A stretch of 39,502 nt of DNA. Origin: Bacteroidia bacterium. GTDB lineage: Bacteria; Bacteroidota; Bacteroidia; NS11-12g; UBA955. The DNA lies in the NCBI GenBank assembly GCA_023653095.1, contig JAMNXP010000003.1:1-39502 (forward strand). The letters run 5' to 3'. The notes under the pieces were generated by a model that worked only from the letters and a program-made list of their open reading frames with translations, was not told the origin of the DNA and ran no database searches. Shown here one piece after another: positions 37,203 through 39,502 of this stretch; within the stretch, counting starts at the first letter, position 1, and every line of letters begins with the position of its first letter. The translations under genes were made by a program, and so were the position numbers.

Positions 37203-38137
37203 GTAAATGCTTGTATTGCTATAAATCTCTAGAAAAAGAGCAAAATGATTATCATCCATCCTGTGCCAAAAAACTATTCGGCACTACACAGGTGCCTGAA
37301 ATCGACTTTGACTTTCAGGATTTGGAAGAGTTGGCCAAACAAAATATTATTAAAAGTAAAGCCGTAACTGGAGTACAGCCAAAGCTGTCAATAAATGTCG
37401 AAAAGCAGAGAAACGAACCCGCAAGATTAACCATTGTAGGTTTACATGGAGATTACATATTAAAACCACCAACGTCTCAATTCAGGGAACTTCCAGAGAA
37501 TGAAGACATCACCATGCATCTGGCAGAATTAGTTAACATCAAAACTGCCCAGCATGGATTAATTCGATTAAAGTCGGGAGAATTAGCATACATCACCAAG
37601 CGTTTTGATCGTAAAAAGGGAGCTAAAGTTGCTGTAGAGGATTTTTGTCAATTGAGCGAAAACCTCACGGAACATAAGTATAGGGGCTCCATAGAGAAAA
37701 TAGGCAAACTGGTAATTTTATTTACCAGAAATCAGGGATACGAGGCGCAACGACTTTTTGAATTGGTTTTATTTTGCTATCTAACCGGCAATGCAGATAT
37801 GCACTTGAAAAATTTCTCACTGATTGAAAATGTTCTTGGTGAATATGAACTTTCACCCGCATATGACCTTCTAAATACAGCCATTGTCATGCCCGAAGAC
37901 AAAGAAGAATCGGCACTCACCATTAATGGGAAGAAGAGAAAATTAACTCGTAACGATTTTCAAGTATTAGCAACATCACTGAAAATCACCAATAAATCAC
38001 TCGAGGCAATTTACAAAAGATTTGAAGCCGTATTACCCATTTGGATTTCGTGGATTGAACAAAGTTTTTTATCAGATGAATTTAAAGTTGGGTATACTGA
38101 TTTAGTCATAAGTAGATTTAAGAAATTGATTTTATAA
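37199..38137 (+). CDS. hipT: HipT-like toxin kinase
   Basis: The 312-residue serine/threonine kinase-fold protein lacks the HipA N-terminal subdomain, which is supplied by HipS. It starts with a CxxC-H-C zinc-binding-like knot (CLYCYKS, then HPSCAKK, residues 4-26). TGVQPKLS (57-64) is the Gly-rich loop region where HipT autophosphorylation occurs. The catalytic loop is GNADMHLKN (Asp200, Asn205), and Asp223 in SPAYDLLNT is the metal-binding aspartate. The known HipT inactivates tryptophanyl-tRNA synthetase, but the target here is unknown. All catalytic residues are present, so it is probably active. Confidence 0.92.
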   Translation: MSKCLYCYKSLEKEQNDYHPSCAKKLFGTTQVPEIDFDFQDLEELAKQNIIKSKAVTGVQPKLSINVEKQRNEPARLTIVGLHGDYILKPPTSQFRELPENEDITMHLAELVNIKTAQHGLIRLKSGELAYITKRFDRKKGAKVAVEDFCQLSENLTEHKYRGSIEKIGKLVILFTRNQGYEAQRLFELVLFCYLTGNADMHLKNFSLIENVLGEYELSPAYDLLNTAIVMPEDKEESALTINGKKRKLTRNDFQVLATSLKITNKSLEAIYKRFEAVLPIWISWIEQSFLSDEFKVGYTDLVISRFKKLIL

Positions 38138-38140
38138 TTC

Positions 38141-38728
38141 ATGACACCAAATCAAATCGAAAGGATTCAAACCAAGATCGCCAAGATAAAACGTGAACTC
38201 GCAGCTGACAAAAAGCTGTGGGGCGGCTATCATGATAGTGGAGGACTTCGATATCTTCCGCCGGCTTCATACCTACAGCTGCAAGATTATAAAGGAGCCA
38301 TGAGGTATTTCAATTGGTTTCATAAGAATTTCAATAACGATTCTGGTTACTCCATTTTTTTATTTGAATGGACTATCACATTGTTCAAAAATAACAAACG
38401 TAAAGAGGCAGAGAAAAGGGCCTTAGAAACCTTTTTTGCAAATACCGTTCTCTTCAATAAATTTTTTGGTAAGGAACTCATGGATTTAGAAATAAGTGAA
38501 CATCTACACTTTGAGAACCCCAAGCTTTTTAACAATCTTATTTACAAACATTCTGACACTGATCTTCTTGATTTTACCGCTTGGCTTTCTGAATTTATTA
38601 TCAGCGAAAAATTCAATCAATACGCCAAAGAATTCATGGAGATTGAGCGGAGACTTAACATCGAACCCGTTGGCGTTACTCGAACGCAATTGGTGTCTAG
38701 ACTCGCTTCATTATTGGTTGATTATTGA
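38141..38728 (+). CDS. TPR-like conserved hypothetical protein
   Basis: The 195-residue protein is largely helical, with a charged N-terminus (NQIERIQTKIAKIKRELAAD), then GGLRYLPPASYLQLQDYKGAMRYFNWFHKNF, which looks like a tetratricopeptide-type helix pair, and a second pair around KEAEKRALETFF. It starts only 3 nt after the hipT stop, so it is probably in the same transcript. I know similar TPR-like proteins from Bacteroidota without an assigned function. A link to the hip system is inference from position alone. It has no signal peptide. Confidence 0.8.
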   Translation: MTPNQIERIQTKIAKIKRELAADKKLWGGYHDSGGLRYLPPASYLQLQDYKGAMRYFNWFHKNFNNDSGYSIFLFEWTITLFKNNKRKEAEKRALETFFANTVLFNKFFGKELMDLEISEHLHFENPKLFNNLIYKHSDTDLLDFTAWLSEFIISEKFNQYAKEFMEIERRLNIEPVGVTRTQLVSRLASLLVDY

Positions 38729-38751
38729 CAAAAGTATGTGATATGCAAAAA

Positions 38752-38817
38752 ATGCATATTGCTAATTCACAGTTAGCAATACAAATATGCATGATTTTTT
38801 CCGATTTTTTCATGCAT
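38752..38817. promoter_or_regulatory. Hairpin and three ATGCAT sites before the AbiEi-like gene
   Basis: ATGCAT palindromes occur at 38752-38757, 38787-38792 and 38812-38817. The first two flank a stem made by TTGCTAA and TTAGCAA around a 7-nt loop. T-runs follow, so the hairpin could also terminate the upstream operon. AbiEi antitoxins bind inverted repeats in their own promoters, and this region is the natural place for them. Confidence 0.55.
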
Positions 38818-38851
38818 TTCTAAAAAACTCACTACCTTTTGTATTTAACCA

Positions 38852-39427
38852 ATGGATTTACTCCGTCAACATATAAAGCAAGGTGAAGTGTATCGCCGTT
38901 CTGACCTGGAATATTATTCCACGGCCATAGATAGGCATTTGGCACAGCTCACCAAAGATGGAACATTGATAAAACTTAATCAGGGATTGTATTACGCGCC
39001 CAAACAATCAAAATTTGGGGCTGTACCCCCGGATGACCGCCAGGTAGTAGAACGTTTTCTGAAGGACGAAGATTTTCTTTTGGTATCCCCAAATAGCTTT
39101 AATTCATTAGGGCTAGGACTAACACAGCTTTACAATACCACATGGGTTTACAACCATAAGCGCAAAGGCGAGTTTCAACTAAATGGTAAGACATTTGAAT
39201 TCAAATTAAAATCCTCTTTTCCTAAAAATATCTCAAGAGAATATTTGCTTGTTGATTTACTAAACAATTTGGACAATCTAGCTGAAGACCAAACCCAAGC
39301 TCTAGATAAACTACCGCACAATGTACGTAGTTTTAATGCTGATGCGTTGATGAAGGCTACGCAGCAATATGGAACAGGCAAAACAAAGAGGCTAATGAAA
39401 TCAATTTTAAGATCAATAATGAAATAA
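38852..39427 (+). CDS. AbiEi-type antitoxin (type IV toxin-antitoxin)
   Basis: The 191-residue protein resembles the AbiEi / DUF6088 antitoxin group. Its N-terminus is a winged helix-turn-helix (VYRRSDLEYYSTAIDRHLAQ, then KDGTLIKLNQGLYYAP). The middle has PPDDRQVVERFLKDEDFLLVSPNSFN-type residues and the C-terminus is a basic domain ending KRLMKSILRSIMK. AbiEi normally represses its own operon and neutralises the nucleotidyltransferase AbiEii encoded just downstream. Only 75 nt remain in the window and they show no clear AbiEii start, so the toxin is either beyond the edge or absent. The gene uses its own promoter region. Confidence 0.82.
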   Translation: MDLLRQHIKQGEVYRRSDLEYYSTAIDRHLAQLTKDGTLIKLNQGLYYAPKQSKFGAVPPDDRQVVERFLKDEDFLLVSPNSFNSLGLGLTQLYNTTWVYNHKRKGEFQLNGKTFEFKLKSSFPKNISREYLLVDLLNNLDNLAEDQTQALDKLPHNVRSFNADALMKATQQYGTGKTKRLMKSILRSIMK

Positions 39428-39439
39428 TTAACCCAACTT

Positions 39440-39502
39440 TTATAAAAATAATTCATACTTCTCCCTTTCATGCGCAATAAAATTAATCAACCCGAGTACT
39501 AC
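39440..39502 (-). CDS. Possible C-terminal end of a minus-strand gene at the window edge (partial)
   Basis: On the minus strand 20 codons stay open from the right edge to a TAA at 39440-39442. The translated tail LINFIAHEREKYELFL looks protein-like. A plus-strand ATG at 39470 could instead start a gene (MRNKINQPEYY), only 11 codons of which are visible. The two readings exclude each other in practice and the stretch is too short to decide. Confidence 0.25.
   Translation of the reverse strand, partial: VVLGLINFIAHEREKYELFL

Noticed and set aside
36876-38137. hipA split by a frameshift.
   Set aside because: Both parts have proper starts and stops joined by ATGA overlap, and tripartite hipBST systems are known.

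Overview
The window looks like a chromosomal segment of a member of the Bacteroidota, probably near the Flavobacteriia. This rests on three things. The gene content is typical of that phylum: a SusC-like TonB-dependent receptor with a carboxypeptidase-regulatory-like N-terminus, surface lipoproteins with acidic residues after the lipobox cysteine, a GH92 mannosidase, an HMG-CoA synthase and a secreted tail-collar protein. Several promoters match the phylum's -7 element TAnnTTTG. The DNA is AT-rich and lacks strong Shine-Dalgarno sites. I see no rRNA, tRNA, CRISPR array or insertion sequence.

Layout. Positions 1-250 hold the possible end of an upstream gene and a 7-bp repeat array. Next, on the minus strand, come a GH92 alpha-mannosidase, an OmpA-like lipoprotein and three coupled genes of the lower meta-cleavage pathway (hydratase, aldolase, acylating acetaldehyde dehydrogenase). 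The paralogous 4-oxalocrotonate decarboxylase diverges from them at 7092. A beta-helix surface lipoprotein and a TonB-dependent receptor follow (7.9-12.2 kb). From 12.3 to 20.8 kb, all on the plus strand, are ppk1, ppx, acs, a DUF4956 membrane protein, a membrane-anchored CotH/beta-helix protein and a VTC-type polyphosphate polymerase. A minus-strand RND efflux operon (adaptor, pump, TolC) lies at 20.9-26.5 kb. Then come katG, HMG-CoA synthase, a PhnA-type zinc-ribbon protein, an RRM protein, a cold-shock-domain protein, a VWA/MoxR-type AAA+ pair, a tail-collar protein and an (alpha/alpha)-type lipoprotein. The last 3 kb is defence or toxin-antitoxin-like: a hipB-hipS-hipT operon with palindromic operators, a linked small gene and an AbiEi-type antitoxin at the window edge.

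Two things stand out. First, canonical polyphosphate enzymes (PPK1, PPX) sit just upstream of a second, VTC-like machinery: the polymerase domain, a DUF4956 membrane protein and a CotH-like protein fused to a parallel beta-helix. Second, six intergenic regions carry degenerate arrays that all have a 7-nt period but different unit sequences. Some units change gradually along the array until the reverse complement appears. Several arrays start exactly at a stop codon or end just before a start codon. I know of no described name for these in Bacteroidota.

Family names come from recognising motifs in the translations. No database search was run.
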